DNA of 64,000 nt from the NCBI RefSeq assembly GCF_029852145.1, contig NC_079977.1:17493948-17557947 (forward strand), written 5' to 3'. Position 1 is the stretch's first letter. The number at the start of each line of letters is the position of its first letter. The DNA comes from Microplitis mediator. Its lineage: Eukaryota > Arthropoda > Insecta > Hymenoptera > Braconidae. The position numbers and the translations under genes were made by a program. Below, in pieces: positions 20,091-34,257 of this stretch. The notes under the pieces are model-generated. The model saw only the letters and a list, made by a program, of their open reading frames with translations. It was not told the origin of the DNA and ran no database searches.

Positions 20091-22430
20091 TATCTACATT
20101 ATTATAAAGAGAATATGGATTCTTTACTTTTTATTAACAATCTAAAGCATTAAAAAATGAAATATGTACATAAAGCAATCAAGAAAATTTTATTTTTTCG
20201 ATTACTTTGTTTTTTTATTGATAAAAGCTACATTTTCGTTGATTTTTTAAGTGAAAGACATAAATCATATCATTCCAAGTAAAGCATTGATACCATTAGT
20301 TCAATAATCAAAAACTTATTCAGCTGGTGCAACAAAATTAAAATTCGATATCTCAACAGAATTTATATTAAAACCAGCGAAAATGCCAACTGATGACTAT
20401 CGATTTAACCACTATGACCGTTCATTGATCGACTCTCATCATTCTAATTGAAGAACATCGACAGCCGTTTTGTCCAGTGAGACGACTTGAAGTACTGGAG
20501 AGGAATAGCGCTCTCTCCGTGGTCCGCGCTTGGAAAGTGGTCTCTCCATGGTCCGCGCCACTTAACATTCATTATTTTAAGAAATTCAAGTATAAAATTT
20601 TCATCAATCTGTATTTTTTTCAATGCCAGCTTAATAAAAACATGTAAGATATATTTCTTCTAATAAAAGAGAGAGTGAGAGAGAAAGAGAGAGTTTTGTC
20701 TCTCAACAGAAGATTTCACTAGATTAAAGATGTGTAAGTTGATTTTTTTTTTTCCAAGCTCTGGGGGCGATCACTGGCCGGTAGTAGACCTTAAGTAGAA
20801 TTAAGTTTTTTGCACATATCTGTTATCGTATGTTTTATTCAAATATTAAAAACTATAGTATTATATAGTAACGATAATTACTCTGTTATAAGACTCAAGA
20901 AAATTTTCCTTCAACAAAGATATTTTCCAGCGGGCGGAATGAAAACCGGAAATTTTTTGAACGAAGTAAAATAATTTCTTGAATTAAAAAAAAAATTTTT
21001 AAACCAAAATATATTTCATACTTGGTCTAATAATAGAATTACTCTTTTTTAAAGCTTGCATTTCTGAGTAAAATAAACATTTTCTTTAACCTAAGTATTA
21101 CGTTACTTACTTGAACCAAGAATATATGATGTTTTGAAACAATAAACGGTATAAACTTGAACTAACAATAAAGGGAGTTGGTTTAAAAAATGTAAACTCT
21201 TGGTTTGAGTAGTGTACTTTTTCTGACCAATCACACGAAAAATCTCAAACTAAGATTATTAGAGTCTCAGCCAGGAAAGTTCTGTCCTGAATTCATACAC
21301 AGTCGCTTCCTCCTTTGCACCCTAAGAAACGAATACTACTTACTCTCTCTTTTTGTGCTGGCGCAGTAAACGAATACTAAGTCCATTTTTTTATTTTAAA
21401 TAAATTAATGCAATCATACAATATTAAATAATTTCTCTATTTTTTTTTGTACCTAAATTTGTTTTTATTAAAAAATTTTTTTATTTTTATGTCGAAATTC
21501 ATTAATGAACGGATTCATATGATCCGTTCAGCATTGTGCTAAAATGTCGGAACTAAAATTTGTCCAAATTATTGTTGATAATAATATTTAAAATCTATAT
21601 TCTGTGTTTGGGATTTAAAAATGTGACTGACGATTTGGCCAGTGTGGCTCAATATATGTAGGCAAAGTAAACGTAGCCCAACAAAAGCTGGGATGGCTTC
21701 GTTAGTAATGCTTTCGCGCGACGCTGAATCGGTCTGGATTCGATTCTTTCACTAAGCGATAATTATTTTTCTCTATTTGTTTTATATATTTAACTCATTG
21801 CAAAACTTTCCTATCCCTTAATAATGCTTCTAATAAAGAATTTATTTATTTCACAACATTGTTCATGAAATATTTTAACAAAAAAAAAATTGTTTGGATA
21901 AAAAAATTACAAAAAAAAAAAATTTTTGGTAGCTTGATAAACTTATTTGCTTACTTGAAGAAATTTATTTCTTGGTTGAAAAATTTTTTTTTTGTTTGCG
22001 ACAAAAAAAAAATTTCTTGGCCCAAGAAAGTTTGGTTTTGGTTGAAAAAATTATTTTTCATAGTTCAAAAACTTTCTTGTTTTAGGTCAAGATATTCTTT
22101 TTTGACTAAAAAATGTAACAATTTTCAGCCAAGAAAAAAAATTTTGCGAATTAAAAAAAAAAATGTTCTGGCTACCAAGAAAAAAATGGTTTGGGCAAAG
22201 AGAGTTTTTCTTGACTTAAAGAATTTTAGTTTCAGACTGAGAAATAATGTCTTCCACGAAGGAAATAATTTCTTGATCCAAATAATTTTTTACTTCAATA
22301 AAGTACAAAATTTCGCTTAGTTCAAGAAACAAATTTCGAAGACATATTATTTCTTGGTTCAAGATTTCCTTCTTTTCTGTGCACACCCACACACGGATGG
22401 TATTCTAAACATAGTCAGAATAGCTTCCTA

Positions 22431-23359
22431 CACGGAACGAATTTTCGTATGAATATTGCCATGTTATTTATTAAAAAAATTACTCTAAATTGAGTAATCT
22501 TGGGCCATTACGACTTTTTACTTTCGAATTACGAAATTTTACTCTTTCAGTGAGTAAAAATCAATCAGATTAATTTTTACTCACAATTACGAGTAAAAAT
22601 TACACCTAGCGGCTATCTAAATAAATTCTCTCTAATTTAATTTTTACTCGTAGGTTATGATAAAAAGTTGATGATTCAATTTATAAAATTTATATTGAAT
22701 CACAATAAAAATTACAATTAATAGGCTGAAATTTTCATAAAAAATCTAAAAATCATCTAATTGCTTTAGAATATGACTTAAAATAAATGTTTTGAAAAAT
22801 AATAAACAAAAAATTACCCTTATTGTGTTGAAAAAGATAAGATACAAATTTATTTTTAATTTTAAAATAAATATTAAGTCATAGAGAGATACAGAGATCG
22901 TCTTTTTTTCCAAGCCTACGTCTGTGTGCATAACATGTAAGTTGTCGCGAGCAAAATAAAAGACATTTAATTGAAGCCGATATTAACCAAAGATTAACGG
23001 AGACTACTGAAATATTACTCTGCAGTTTAGAGTAAAAATTACTTCCATAGATAAGAAAATTTATTTGAGTTATAAGCAGTTTTTCATCAAAAAGTTAATG
23101 GGTTTAAAAGAATGGTATATTGGGGAGTAAAAATCAATCGCATGGAGTAAAAATTAATAGATTAAGATGAGATATTCACAATAATCGATTAAATATAAGA
23201 CTTTTAAAAAATTACTCAGTAGTAGAGTAAAACATGGTCTAGCAACGTTAATATTTAAACAAAAAATATTAAATTTCAAACAAAAAATACCAATTTTTTG
23301 CAACGGCCCAGGATTACTCGAAATTACAGAGTAATTTTTATCAAAAAATTCTATCCGTG
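22431..23359. mobile_element. MITE2 (U2)
   Basis: Same ends and TA flanks as in U1. Confidence 0.65.
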
Positions 23360-23397
23360 TATAAAATATAAATAAACAATATATTAAATATAGTTTA

Positions 23398-23658
23398 CTT
23401 TTGGCCGATTTTCGTATATATTTTACATATTTTAAATATATTAAAAATATATCTTAGAATGTATGAAAATATACAAAAAAATAAATTTTTAAAATTTTAT
23501 TTTCTATGTTGGTGATAACCTCAAAAATATATTACTAATATATTTTTTTTATATTACCATACCTATATTTTTTTTATATTTTAAATATAAAAAAAATATT
23601 TTTTTTGTATATTTTATATATTCTAAGATATTTAAAATATATAATAATCGGCTAAAAG
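23398..23658. mobile_element. MITE3 (U2, private allele)
   Basis: Right end reads TATAATAATCGG, a form seen in no other unit of the window. Confidence 0.55.
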
Positions 23659-24307
23659 TTAGTTATTTAAAATATATTTTTTATAGAACGATTTTTAATT
23701 GTTTTTGTCGATATATACTATTACATATAAAGAAAATCTTCTCGAGCTCCTTGAGGTCGAAAACATTGTTGTGAATACTCGAAGAGCTCGAAAACAGCGG
23801 GAAGATTTAGGGCTGGCCCGTAGGGTCAACCGATAGACAGATTTTTTTTATAAGTTTTAGGTTTGAAAAAAAATTGGAAATTTTAAGACGGCTAAATCGT
23901 ATATCATAAGCATATGTTGGAAATTTTTTGACATTTGAAAAGTAGGCATTAATGTGGGAAAAATATTGTAGGGAAGATTTATATTAATTATTATGATCCT
24001 GAAGTTAGCAGACATTTGAAAATTTTTGTTTTTCAACAAATTAATTGCAAAAAAATAAAATAAAAATATGCACATGTAGAAAATTAAAATAACTACAGGT
24101 GCAATTTTTTCAAATATTTTTTTTTTATGATTTATCATCTAAAAAAAAAATCCAAAAATTATTAGATGTCTGTTAACTTCAGTATCATTAATTATCTTTA
24201 TTAGGCATTAAATAAATAAATATTAATTTTGGATGAGTTTTGGACAAAAGATATGAGTTGAGGTATGTATAAAACTTGAGTTAGTGTTTACGTGTAAAAA
24301 ATTTGGT

Positions 24308-24323
24308 GGCCCTGAAAAGGGCC
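24308..24323 (-). terminator. Histone-type 3' stem-loop, gene B (U2)
   Basis: Unchanged hairpin 32 nt after the gene B stop. Confidence 0.8.
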
Positions 24324-24355
24324 GTTTTCAACTCAAAGTTCGGAAACTTGAGTAT

Positions 24356-24808
24356 CTAATTATCTGCATCGTCGCCTAGAAAAACGGTCAGCTGTATCTG
24401 TAAAATTAGATTTCCATCCACCAGTAGACGCAATAAGTCGGGGTCACTTCGTTTGAAGAAATCTCCGAGGTTTATGTAATTTTCGTAGTCGTAGAAAGGA
24501 TCTATATTTCTAGGCAGTCTCAGTAGGTTACCTTCCTCATCCACTACACAGCATTCGAGTTCGAAGCTGAGTTTGGAATGCTCCGATTTGAATGGAAGGA
24601 ACCCCCAGGATATCCAGTGTTCATCTTCTTCGTCGTGGCTAACCTCCACTTTGAAGCCCCAAACGTCGTTAACGTCGACGGGTGAACAAAACATCTCGTA
24701 TATCGGAGTAATTGTCCCAGTCTCGTTGGTGAAGAGAAGTTTATCGAAGTCATCCACCACAAACATGCATGCACTTGTCCACCTTAATTTTTGAAAACCA
24801 CAGTCCAT
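24356..24808 (-). CDS. MATH-domain-only protein B (U2 copy, Ser122)
   Basis: Differs from the U1 copy by Asn122 to Ser (AAT to AGT on the coding strand). TATA 24908-24915 (complement), initiator A at 24885. Promoter carries C in place of T in CCCCTCCACTA near 24938. Its divergent partner across the junction is gene A of U3. Confidence 0.72.
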   Translation of the reverse strand: MDCGFQKLRWTSACMFVVDDFDKLLFTNETGTITPIYEMFCSPVDVNDVWGFKVEVSHDEEDEHWISWGFLPFKSEHSKLSFELECCVVDEEGNLLRLPRNIDPFYDYENYINLGDFFKRSDPDLLRLLVDGNLILQIQLTVFLGDDADN

Positions 24809-25247
24809 GATGATTCAGGCAATTGATCGTCACTAAATAAAGAATTTAACTTGCGAGGCGTACAGCGCAACGTTTCGAGCGTTATGACTGCTATACTGAC
24901 CGTGTGGCTTATATAATATGAACACGGATCACCCCCTCCACTAAATTTTGACTAACTACCAGAATGGTAAATTTTACCCCCACTCCTTAAAAATGACCAA
25001 TCATGACGATCTTATTTTCTCTCTTCATTCTCAATTTTAACTAATCAAAATCGAGGAATTGCATCACTATGAAATATGATCAATGTAAGTGGACTTTTTA
25101 TAATAAATTGAATTTACACTGGCATGTAAATCCAGCCAACAAGAAACTTAAATCCATATTAATATTATTATTTTAAATTATACTCAAGTTGGGACGATGA
25201 TGAAAATAAATAAATAAGTACAAATTTTATATCTCGTTACTAGAAAC

Positions 25248-25364
25248 TTGTTTCTTCTATACATAAATGACATTCCCAAGCATCCAAAAACATCTCTTGC
25301 TCTATTTGCTGACGATACAGCCATCTATAGTTCATCATACAGTAAAGACATAATAGTCAATTAA
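25248..25364 (+). pseudogene. Fossil RT fragment (U2)
   Basis: Same FADD-bearing fragment; ends 27 bp before the empty MULE target site. Confidence 0.75.
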
Positions 25365-26451
25365 TTTAAATTCAACGTTACAAATCGGCTTTTGCGCGGC
25401 AGTTTCAGCATGCGCGCGCCATCACTCTAGCGAGCGCGGTTTTTAAATAATTTTTTTTTACAATTAAATATCAATTAAAAAATTTGAAAACATTCTGGTG
25501 TCATCTAGACACTTCAAAGAATATGATTTCGCGGTAATAAAAGTTGCATCACCATTTTTCAAAAAGTTATTCAATTGTTAATCAACATTTTTTTTACAGG
25601 TTTGTGTTGTCATAAAAGGCGGCATAAAAGTTTAAATAATTAATCTATAAATTTTTTGTTTCTTGGTGCCCTTTTAATAAACATACTTAACAAGATGACA
25701 GTATGAAAGTTTATACAATATTTTGATTTCATTAATTAAAATTAAAAAATTTTTTTAAAGTCATACCCAGGGAGAAAAGTACGACGGGCCCAGGCTTGGC
25801 TTGGTATGACTGTGAAATGATAACATTGGGCCAGACCTGGTTGCCAGTCTTGGCCCTGACTTTTTTGCCAGACCTTGCCCAAGCCTCGAAGAAAAAATAA
25901 ATTTTATTATTATTAACTTCGTAGAATTTATGATCATTAACGTTTAAACTATCCAAAGGAGGTAAATGATGTGAAAAAAAATCGGTGAAAATTCTGCTGG
26001 GCTCCAGGCACCCTTATGGTTTTAGTAACGCGATATAAAATTTGTACATATTTTTTGATTTTCATCATCGTCCCAACTTGAGTATAATTTGAAATAAAAA
26101 TATTGATATGGATTTAAATTTCTTGTTGGCTAGATTTATATGCCAGTGTAAATTCAATTTATTATAAAAAGTCCACTTACATTTATCAAATTTCATAGTG
26201 ATGCAATTTCTCGATTCTAATTAGTTAAAATTAAGAATGAAGAGAGAAAATAATATCGTCATGATTGGTTCTTTTTAAGGAGTCAGGGTAAACTTAACCT
26301 CTCTGGTAATTGGTCAAATTTTAGTGGAGGGGGTGATCCGTGTTTATATATGAGTCAGACGGTCAGTAGCAGTCATTACGCTCGAAACGTTGCGCTGTAC
26401 CCCTCGCAAGTTACATTCTTCATTTATTGACGATCGAGTGTTTGACACATC

Positions 26452-26904
26452 ATGGACTGTAATTTTCAAAATTCAACGTACACAACTGTACACTCCTTCG
26501 AACTGGAGTACTTCGACGAACTCCTCTTCATTAACGATGCTGGGACAGTTAGTCCGATGTTTATAGAGTTTTCTTCAGGTTTACACGTCAACGACGTTTG
26601 GAGCTTCAAAGTAGAGGTTAGCCACGACGAAGAAGATGAACATTGGATCACCTTGGGGATCCTTCCATTGAAATCGGAGCATTCCGAAATCAGCTTCGAG
26701 CTCGAATGCCGTGTGGTGGATGAGGAAGGTAACCTACTGCGACTGCCAGCAAAAATACAACCTTTCAAAGACTACGACAATTACGTATATCTCGGGGGTT
26801 TCTTCAAACGAAATGACCCCGACTTATTGCGTCTACTGGTGGACGGGAATTTAATTTTACAGATAGAGCTGACTGTTCTTCTAGGCGACGATGCAGATAA
26901 TTAG
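26452..26904 (+). CDS. MATH-domain-only protein A (U3 copy)
   Basis: Same protein. TATA 26345-26352, initiator A 26375. Here the natural divergent pairing is intact: 1.64 kb separates its ATG from that of gene B in U2. Confidence 0.72.
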   Translation: MDCNFQNSTYTTVHSFELEYFDELLFINDAGTVSPMFIEFSSGLHVNDVWSFKVEVSHDEEDEHWITLGILPLKSEHSEISFELECRVVDEEGNLLRLPAKIQPFKDYDNYVYLGGFFKRNDPDLLRLLVDGNLILQIELTVLLGDDADN

Positions 26905-26936
26905 ATACTCAAGTTCCCGAACTTTGAGTTGAAAAC

Positions 26937-26952
26937 GGCCCTTTTCAGGGCC
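26937..26952 (+). terminator. Histone-type 3' stem-loop, gene A (U3)
   Basis: Unchanged hairpin 32 nt after the stop. Confidence 0.8.
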
Positions 26953-27390
26953 ACCAAATTTTTTACACGTAAAAACTAACTCAAATTTTATATATACCTG
27001 AACTCATATCCTTAGTCCAAAACTCTTCCAAAATTAATATTCATCTATTTAATGCCTAATAAAGATAATTAATCTAAATCTTCCCTCCAATATTTTTCCT
27101 ACATTAATTCCTACTTTTCAAATTTCAGAAAACATTAAAAATTTCCAACATATATTTATGATACAATTTCCAATTTTTTTTTTCAAACCATTTCGATCAT
27201 TTATGCGCATGAAATGCTAATAAAAAACGAAAAAAAAAAAAATCATATTTTTGTTTAAATAAAACTCTGACGTAATCAAGTTTTTTAATTTTCAGGCGAG
27301 AGTAGAGCATATCTACGCTCGCGCTTAAGGCATGCAATATATAAATTTATTATATTTTGTTTTCTTATGTCGTTGATTCAATTAAAAATA

Positions 27391-27897
27391 GGGGAGCCTG
27401 AGGCACGAAGGCCCCCTTCAAAAATTAGGTATAAAAAATTTGTCTTTTACTTTCCGTCGAGTTATGACCTCTATAATGTTTTTATCATATTTTAGGCCAA
27501 TATGACATATGTGGAGCAAAATAGATCACTCGAAAAAAAAAAAACAATTTTAACGAAAAAAATATTTTTTTTTTATTTTCCGTCAAGTTAATTATTTCGT
27601 TACAATTTTTATTTTTTTTTTAATAGTCCATTCCATTCCACATATCACATATTGACCTGAAATATAATAAACATATTATAGAGGTCATAACTTGACGGAA
27701 AATAAAAAAAAAAATTTTTTTTTAATTTTTTGGAGAAAGGGGCCCTTTGTGCCCCAGCAAATAAAAATTTTTTTTTTTATTTATTGCACAATTTCGACTG
27801 ATTTTTTCGAAATTGACGGAAAATAAACGAATTTGATGGTTAAAAGCCACAGAAAGAAACAACCGGCTTAAGGGAGCCTTCGTGCCCCAACCTCCCC
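27391..27897. mobile_element. MITE1, uninterrupted 507-bp form (U3)
   Basis: Shows the state without the nested insert: GAAGGCCCCCTTCAAAA across the insertion point. Confidence 0.75.
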
Positions 27898-30237
27898 TAT
27901 CTACATTATTATAAAGAGAATATGGATTCTTTACTTTTTATTAACAATCTAAAGCATTAAAAAATGAAATATGTACATAAAGCAATCAAGAAAATTTTAT
28001 TTTTTCGATTACTTTGTTTTTTTATTGATAAAAGCTACATTTTCGTTGATTTTTTAAGTGAAAGACATAAATCATATCATTCCAAGTAAAGCATTGATAC
28101 CATTAGTTCAATAATCAAAAACTTATTCAGCTGGTGCAACAAAATTAAAATTCGATATCTCAACAGAATTTATATTAAAACCAGCGAAAATGCCAACTGA
28201 TGACTATCGATTTAACCACTATGACCGTTCATTGATCGACTCTCATCATTCTAATTGAAGAACATCGACAGCCGTTTTGTCCAGTGAGACGACTTGAAGT
28301 ACTGGAGAGGAATAGCGCTCTCTCCGTGGTCCGCGCTTGGAAAGTGGTCTCTCCATGGTCCGCGCCACTTAACATTCATTATTTTAAGAAATTCAAGTAT
28401 AAAATTTTCATCAATCTGTATTTTTTTCAATGCCAGCTTAATAAAAACATGTAAGATATATTTCTTCTAATAAAAGAGAGAGTGAGAGAGAAAGAGAGAG
28501 TTTTGTCTCTCAACAGAAGATTTCACTAGATTAAAGATGTGTAAGTTGATTTTTTTTTTTCCAAGCTCTGGGGGCGATCACTGGCCGGTAGTAGACCTTA
28601 AGTAGAATTAAGTTTTTTGCACATATCTGTTATCGTATGTTTTATTCAAATATTAAAAACTATAGTATTATATAGTAACGATAATTACTCTGTTATAAGA
28701 CTCAAGAAAATTTTCCTTCAACAAAGATATTTTCCAGCGGGCGGAATGAAAACCGGAAATTTTTTGAACGAAGTAAAATAATTTCTTGAATTAAAAAAAA
28801 AATTTTTAAACCAAAATATATTTCATACTTGGTCTAATAATAGAATTACTCTTTTTTAAAGCTTGCATTTCTGAGTAAAATAAACATTTTCTTTAACCTA
28901 AGTATTACGTTACTTACTTGAACCAAGAATATATGATGTTTTGAAACAATAAACGGTATAAACTTGAACTAACAATAAAGGGAGTTGGTTTAAAAAATGT
29001 AAACTCTTGGTTTGAGTAGTGTACTTTTTCTGACCAATCACACGAAAAATCTCAAACTAAGATTATTAGAGTCTCAGCCAGGAAAGTTCTGTCCTGAATT
29101 CATACACAGTCGCTTCCTCCTTTGCACCCTAAGAAACGAATACTACTTACTCTCTCTTTTTGTGCTGGCGCAGTAAACGAATACTAAGTCCATTTTTTTA
29201 TTTTAAATAAATTAATGCAATCATACAATATTAAATAATTTCTCTATTTTTTTTTGTACCTAAATTTGTTTTTATTAAAAAATTTTTTTATTTTTATGTC
29301 GAAATTCATTAATGAACGGATTCATATGATCCGTTCAGCATTGTGCTAAAATGTCGGAACTAAAATTTGTCCAAATTATTGTTGATAATAATATTTAAAA
29401 TCTATATTCTGTGTTTGGGATTTAAAAATGTGACTGACGATTTGGCCAGTGTGGCTCAATATATGTAGGCAAAGTAAACGTAGCCCAACAAAAGCTGGGA
29501 TGGCTTCGTTAGTAATGCTTTCGCGCGACGCTGAATCGGTCTGGATTCGATTCTTTCACTAAGCGATAATTATTTTTCTCTATTTGTTTTATATATTTAA
29601 CTCATTGCAAAACTTTCCTATCCCTTAATAATGCTTCTAATAAAGAATTTATTTATTTCACAACATTGTTCATGAAATATTTTAACAAAAAAAAAATTGT
29701 TTGGATAAAAAAATTACAAAAAAAAAAAATTTTTGGTAGCTTGATAAACTTATTTGCTTACTTGAAGAAATTTATTTCTTGGTTGAAAAATTTTTTTTTT
29801 GTTTGCGACAAAAAAAAAATTTCTTGGCCCAAGAAAGTTTGGTTTTGGTTGAAAAAATTATTTTTCATAGTTCAAAAACTTTCTTGTTTTAGGTCAAGAT
29901 ATTCTTTTTTGACTAAAAAATGTAACAATTTTCAGCCAAGAAAAAAAATTTTGCGAATTAAAAAAAAAAATGTTCTGGCTACCAAGAAAAAAATGGTTTG
30001 GGCAAAGAGAGTTTTTCTTGACTTAAAGAATTTTAGTTTCAGACTGAGAAATAATGTCTTCCACGAAGGAAATAATTTCTTGATCCAAATAATTTTTTAC
30101 TTCAATAAAGTACAAAATTTCGCTTAGTTCAAGAAACAAATTTCGAAGACATATTATTTCTTGGTTCAAGATTTCCTTCTTTTCTGTGCACACCCACACA
30201 CGGATGGTATTCTAAACATAGTCAGAATAGCTTCCTA

Positions 30238-31166
30238 CACGGAACGAATTTTCGTATGAATATTGCCATGTTATTTATTAAAAAAATTACTCTAAATTGA
30301 GTAATCTTGGGCCATTACGACTTTTTACTTTCGAATTACGAAATTTTACTCTTTCAGTGAGTAAAAATCAATCAGATTAATTTTTACTCACAATTACGAG
30401 TAAAAATTACACCTAGCGGCTATCTAAATAAATTCTCTCTAATTTAATTTTTACTCGTAGGTTATGATAAAAAGTTGATGATTCAATTTATAAAATTTAT
30501 ATTGAATCACAATAAAAATTACAATTAATAGGCTGAAATTTTCATAAAAAATCTAAAAATCATCTAATTGCTTTAGAATATGACTTAAAATAAATGTTTT
30601 GAAAAATAATAAACAAAAAATTACCCTTATTGTGTTGAAAAAGATAAGATACAAATTTATTTTTAATTTTAAAATAAATATTAAGTCATAGAGAGATACA
30701 GAGATCGTCTTTTTTTCCAAGCCTACGTCTGTGTGCATAACATGTAAGTTGTCGCGAGCAAAATAAAAGACATTTAATTGAAGCCGATATTAACCAAAGA
30801 TTAACGGAGACTACTGAAATATTACTCTGCAGTTTAGAGTAAAAATTACTTCCATAGATAAGAAAATTTATTTGAGTTATAAGCAGTTTTTCATCAAAAA
30901 GTTAATGGGTTTAAAAGAATGGTATATTGGGGAGTAAAAATCAATCGCATGGAGTAAAAATTAATAGATTAAGATGAGATATTCACAATAATCGATTAAA
31001 TATAAGACTTTTAAAAAATTACTCAGTAGTAGAGTAAAACATGGTCTAGCAACGTTAATATTTAAACAAAAAATATTAAATTTCAAACAAAAAATACCAA
31101 TTTTTTGCAACGGCCCAGGATTACTCGAAATTACAGAGTAATTTTTATCAAAAAATTCTATCCGTG
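30238..31166. mobile_element. MITE2 (U3)
   Basis: Same ends and TA flanks as in U1. Confidence 0.65.
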
Positions 31167-31204
31167 TATAAAATATAAATAAACAATATATTAAATATAG
31201 TTTA

Positions 31205-31464
31205 CTTTTGGCCGATTTTCGTATATATTTTACATATTTTAAATATATTAAAAATATATCTTAGAATGTATGAAAATATACAAAAAAATAAATTTTTAAA
31301 ATTTTATTTTCTATGTTGGTGATAACCTCAAAAATATATTACTAATATATTTTTTTTATATTACCATACCTATATTTTTTTTATATTTTAAATATAAAAA
31401 AAATATTTTTTTTGTATATTTTATATATTCTAAGATATTTAAAATATATAAAATCGGCTAAAAG
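31205..31464. mobile_element. MITE3 (U3, short allele)
   Basis: The 12-bp shorter form (AAAATCGG), consistent with loss between the two AAAATC-like direct repeats of the long allele. Confidence 0.55.
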
Positions 31465-32113
31465 TTAGTTATTTAAAATATATTTTTTATAGAACGATTT
31501 TTAATTGTTTTTGTCGATATATACTATTACATATAAAGAAAATCTTCTCGAGCTCCTTGAGGTCGAAAACATTGTTGTGAATACTCGAAGAGCTCGAAAA
31601 CAGCGGGAAGATTTAGGGCTGGCCCGTAGGGTCAACCGATAGACAGATTTTTTTTATAAGTTTTAGGTTTGAAAAAAAATTGGAAATTTTAAGACGGCTA
31701 AATCGTATATCATAAGCATATGTTGGAAATTTTTTGACATTTGAAAAGTAGGCATTAATGTGGGAAAAATATTGTAGGGAAGATTTATATTAATTATTAT
31801 GATCCTGAAGTTAGCAGACATTTGAAAATTTTTGTTTTTCAACAAATTAATTGCAAAAAAATAAAATAAAAATATGCACATGTAGAAAATTAAAATAACT
31901 ACAGGTGCAATTTTTTCAAATATTTTTTTTTTATGATTTATCATCTAAAAAAAAAATCCAAAAATTATTAGATGTCTGTTAACTTCAGTATCATTAATTA
32001 TCTTTATTAGGCATTAAATAAATAAATATTAATTTTGGATGAGTTTTGGACAAAAGATATGAGTTGAGGTATGTATAAAACTTGAGTTAGTGTTTACGTG
32101 TAAAAAATTTGGT

Positions 32114-32129
32114 GGCCCTGAAAAGGGCC
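32114..32129 (-). terminator. Histone-type 3' stem-loop, gene B (U3)
   Basis: Unchanged hairpin 32 nt after the gene B stop. Confidence 0.8.
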
Positions 32130-32161
32130 GTTTTCAACTCAAAGTTCGGAAACTTGAGTAT

Positions 32162-32614
32162 CTAATTATCTGCATCGTCGCCTAGAAAAACGGTCAGCTG
32201 TATCTGTAAAATTAGATTTCCATCCACCAGTAGACGCAATAAGTCGGGGTCACTTCGTTTGAAGAAATCTCCGAGGTTTATGTAATTTTCGTAGTCGTAG
32301 AAAGGATCTATATTTCTAGGCAGTCTCAGTAGGTTACCTTCCTCATCCACTACACAGCATTCGAGTTCGAAGCTGAGTTTGGAATGCTCCGATTTGAATG
32401 GAAGGAACCCCCAGGATATCCAGTGTTCATCTTCTTCGTCGTGGCTAACCTCCACTTTGAAGCCCCAAACGTCGTTAACGTCGACGGGTGAACAAAACAT
32501 CTCGTATATCGGAGTAATTGTCCCAGTCTCGTTGGTGAAGAGAAGTTTATCGAAGTCATCCACCACAAACATGCATGCACTTGTCCACCTTAATTTTTGA
32601 AAACCACAGTCCAT
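32162..32614 (-). CDS. MATH-domain-only protein B (U3 copy, Ser122)
   Basis: Ser122 and promoter-C form, as in U2. TATA 32714-32721 (complement), initiator A 32691. Confidence 0.72.
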   Translation of the reverse strand: MDCGFQKLRWTSACMFVVDDFDKLLFTNETGTITPIYEMFCSPVDVNDVWGFKVEVSHDEEDEHWISWGFLPFKSEHSKLSFELECCVVDEEGNLLRLPRNIDPFYDYENYINLGDFFKRSDPDLLRLLVDGNLILQIQLTVFLGDDADN

Positions 32615-33053
32615 GATGATTCAGGCAATTGATCGTCACTAAATAAAGAATTTAACTTGCGAGGCGTACAGCGCAACGTTTCGAGCGTTATGACTGCTAT
32701 ACTGACCGTGTGGCTTATATAATATGAACACGGATCACCCCCTCCACTAAATTTTGACTAACTACCAGAATGGTAAATTTTACCCCCACTCCTTAAAAAT
32801 GACCAATCATGACGATCTTATTTTCTCTCTTCATTCTCAATTTTAACTAATCAAAATCGAGGAATTGCATCACTATGAAATATGATCAATGTAAGTGGAC
32901 TTTTTATAATAAATTGAATTTACACTGGCATGTAAATCCAGCCAACAAGAAACTTAAATCCATATTAATATTTTTATTTTAAATTATACTCAAGTTGGGA
33001 CGATGATGAAAATAAATAAATAAGTACAAATTTTATATCTCGTTACTAGAAAC

Positions 33054-33170
33054 TTGTTTCTTCTATACATAAATGACATTCCCAAGCATCCAAAAACATC
33101 TCTTGCTCTATTTGCTGACGATACAGCCATCTATAGTTCATCATACAGTAAAGACATAATAGTCAATTAA
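33054..33170 (+). pseudogene. Fossil RT fragment (U3)
   Basis: Same fragment and same reading frame as in U1. Confidence 0.75.
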
Positions 33171-34257
33171 TTTAAATTCAACGTTACAAATCGGCTTTTG
33201 CGCGGCAGTTTCAGCATGCGCGCGCCATCACTCTAGCGAGCGCGGTTTTTAAATAATTTTTTTTTACAATTAAATATCAATTAAAAAATTTGAAAACATT
33301 CTGGTGTCATCTAGACACTTCAAAGAATATGATTTCGCGGTAATAAAAGTTGCATCACCATTTTTCAAAAAGTTATTCAATTGTTAATCAACATTTTTTT
33401 TACAGGTTTGTGTTGTCATAAAAGGCGGCATAAAAGTTTAAATAATTAATCTATAAATTTTTTGTTTCTTGGTGCCCTTTTAATAAACATACTTAACAAG
33501 ATGACAGTATGAAAGTTTATACAATATTTTGATTTCATTAATTAAAATTAAAAAATTTTTTTAAAGTCATACCCAGGGAGAAAAGTACGACGGGCCCAGG
33601 CTTGGCTTGGTATGACTGTGAAATGATAACATTGGGCCAGACCTGGTTGCCAGTCTTGGCCCTGACTTTTTTGCCAGACCTTGCCCAAGCCTCGAAGAAA
33701 AAATAAATTTTATTATTATTAACTTCGTAGAATTTATGATCATTAACGTTTAAACTATCCAAAGGAGGTAAATGATGTGAAAAAAAATCGGTGAAAATTC
33801 TGCTGGGCTCCAGGCACCCTTATGGTTTTAGTAACGCGATATAAAATTTGTACATATTTTTTGATTTTCATCATCGTCCCAACTTGAGTATAATTTGAAA
33901 TAAAAATATTGATATGGATTTAAATTTCTTGTTGGCTAGATTTATATGCCAGTGTAAATTCAATTTATTATAAAAAGTCCACTTACATTTATCAAATTTC
34001 ATAGTGATGCAATTTCTCGATTCTAATTAGTTAAAATTAAGAATGAAGAGAGAAAATAATATCGTCATGATTGGTTCTTTTTAAGGAGTCAGGGTAAACT
34101 TAACCTCTCTGGTAATTGGTCAAATTTTAGTGGAGGGGGTGATCCGTGTTTATATATGAGTCAGACGGTCAGTAGCAGTCATTACGCTCGAAACGTTGCG
34201 CTGTACCCCTCGCAAGTTACATTCTTCATTTATTGACGATCGAGTGTTTGACACATC

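Larger units (their letters stand above)
16802..25391. repeat. Array unit 2 (U2)
   Basis: 8,590 bp beginning with the MULE's right target duplication. Same order as U1: gene-free left spacer 16802-17432; arms 17433-18603 and 23862-25242; MITE1 with nested insert 18801-20090; gene-free stretch 20091-22428; MITE2 22431-23359; MITE3 23398-23658 in a private short form. It shares the nested insert and MULE flank with U1 but carries the Ser122 / promoter-C form of gene B. Confidence 0.9.
25392..33197. repeat. Array unit 3 (U3), basic 7,806-bp form
   Basis: The empty MULE site TTGCGCGG is at 25392-25399. Gene-free left spacer 25392-26022; arms 26023-27193 and 31668-33048; MITE1 27391-27897 without insert; gene-free stretch 27898-30235; MITE2 30238-31166; MITE3 31205-31464 in the short form. 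Confidence 0.9.
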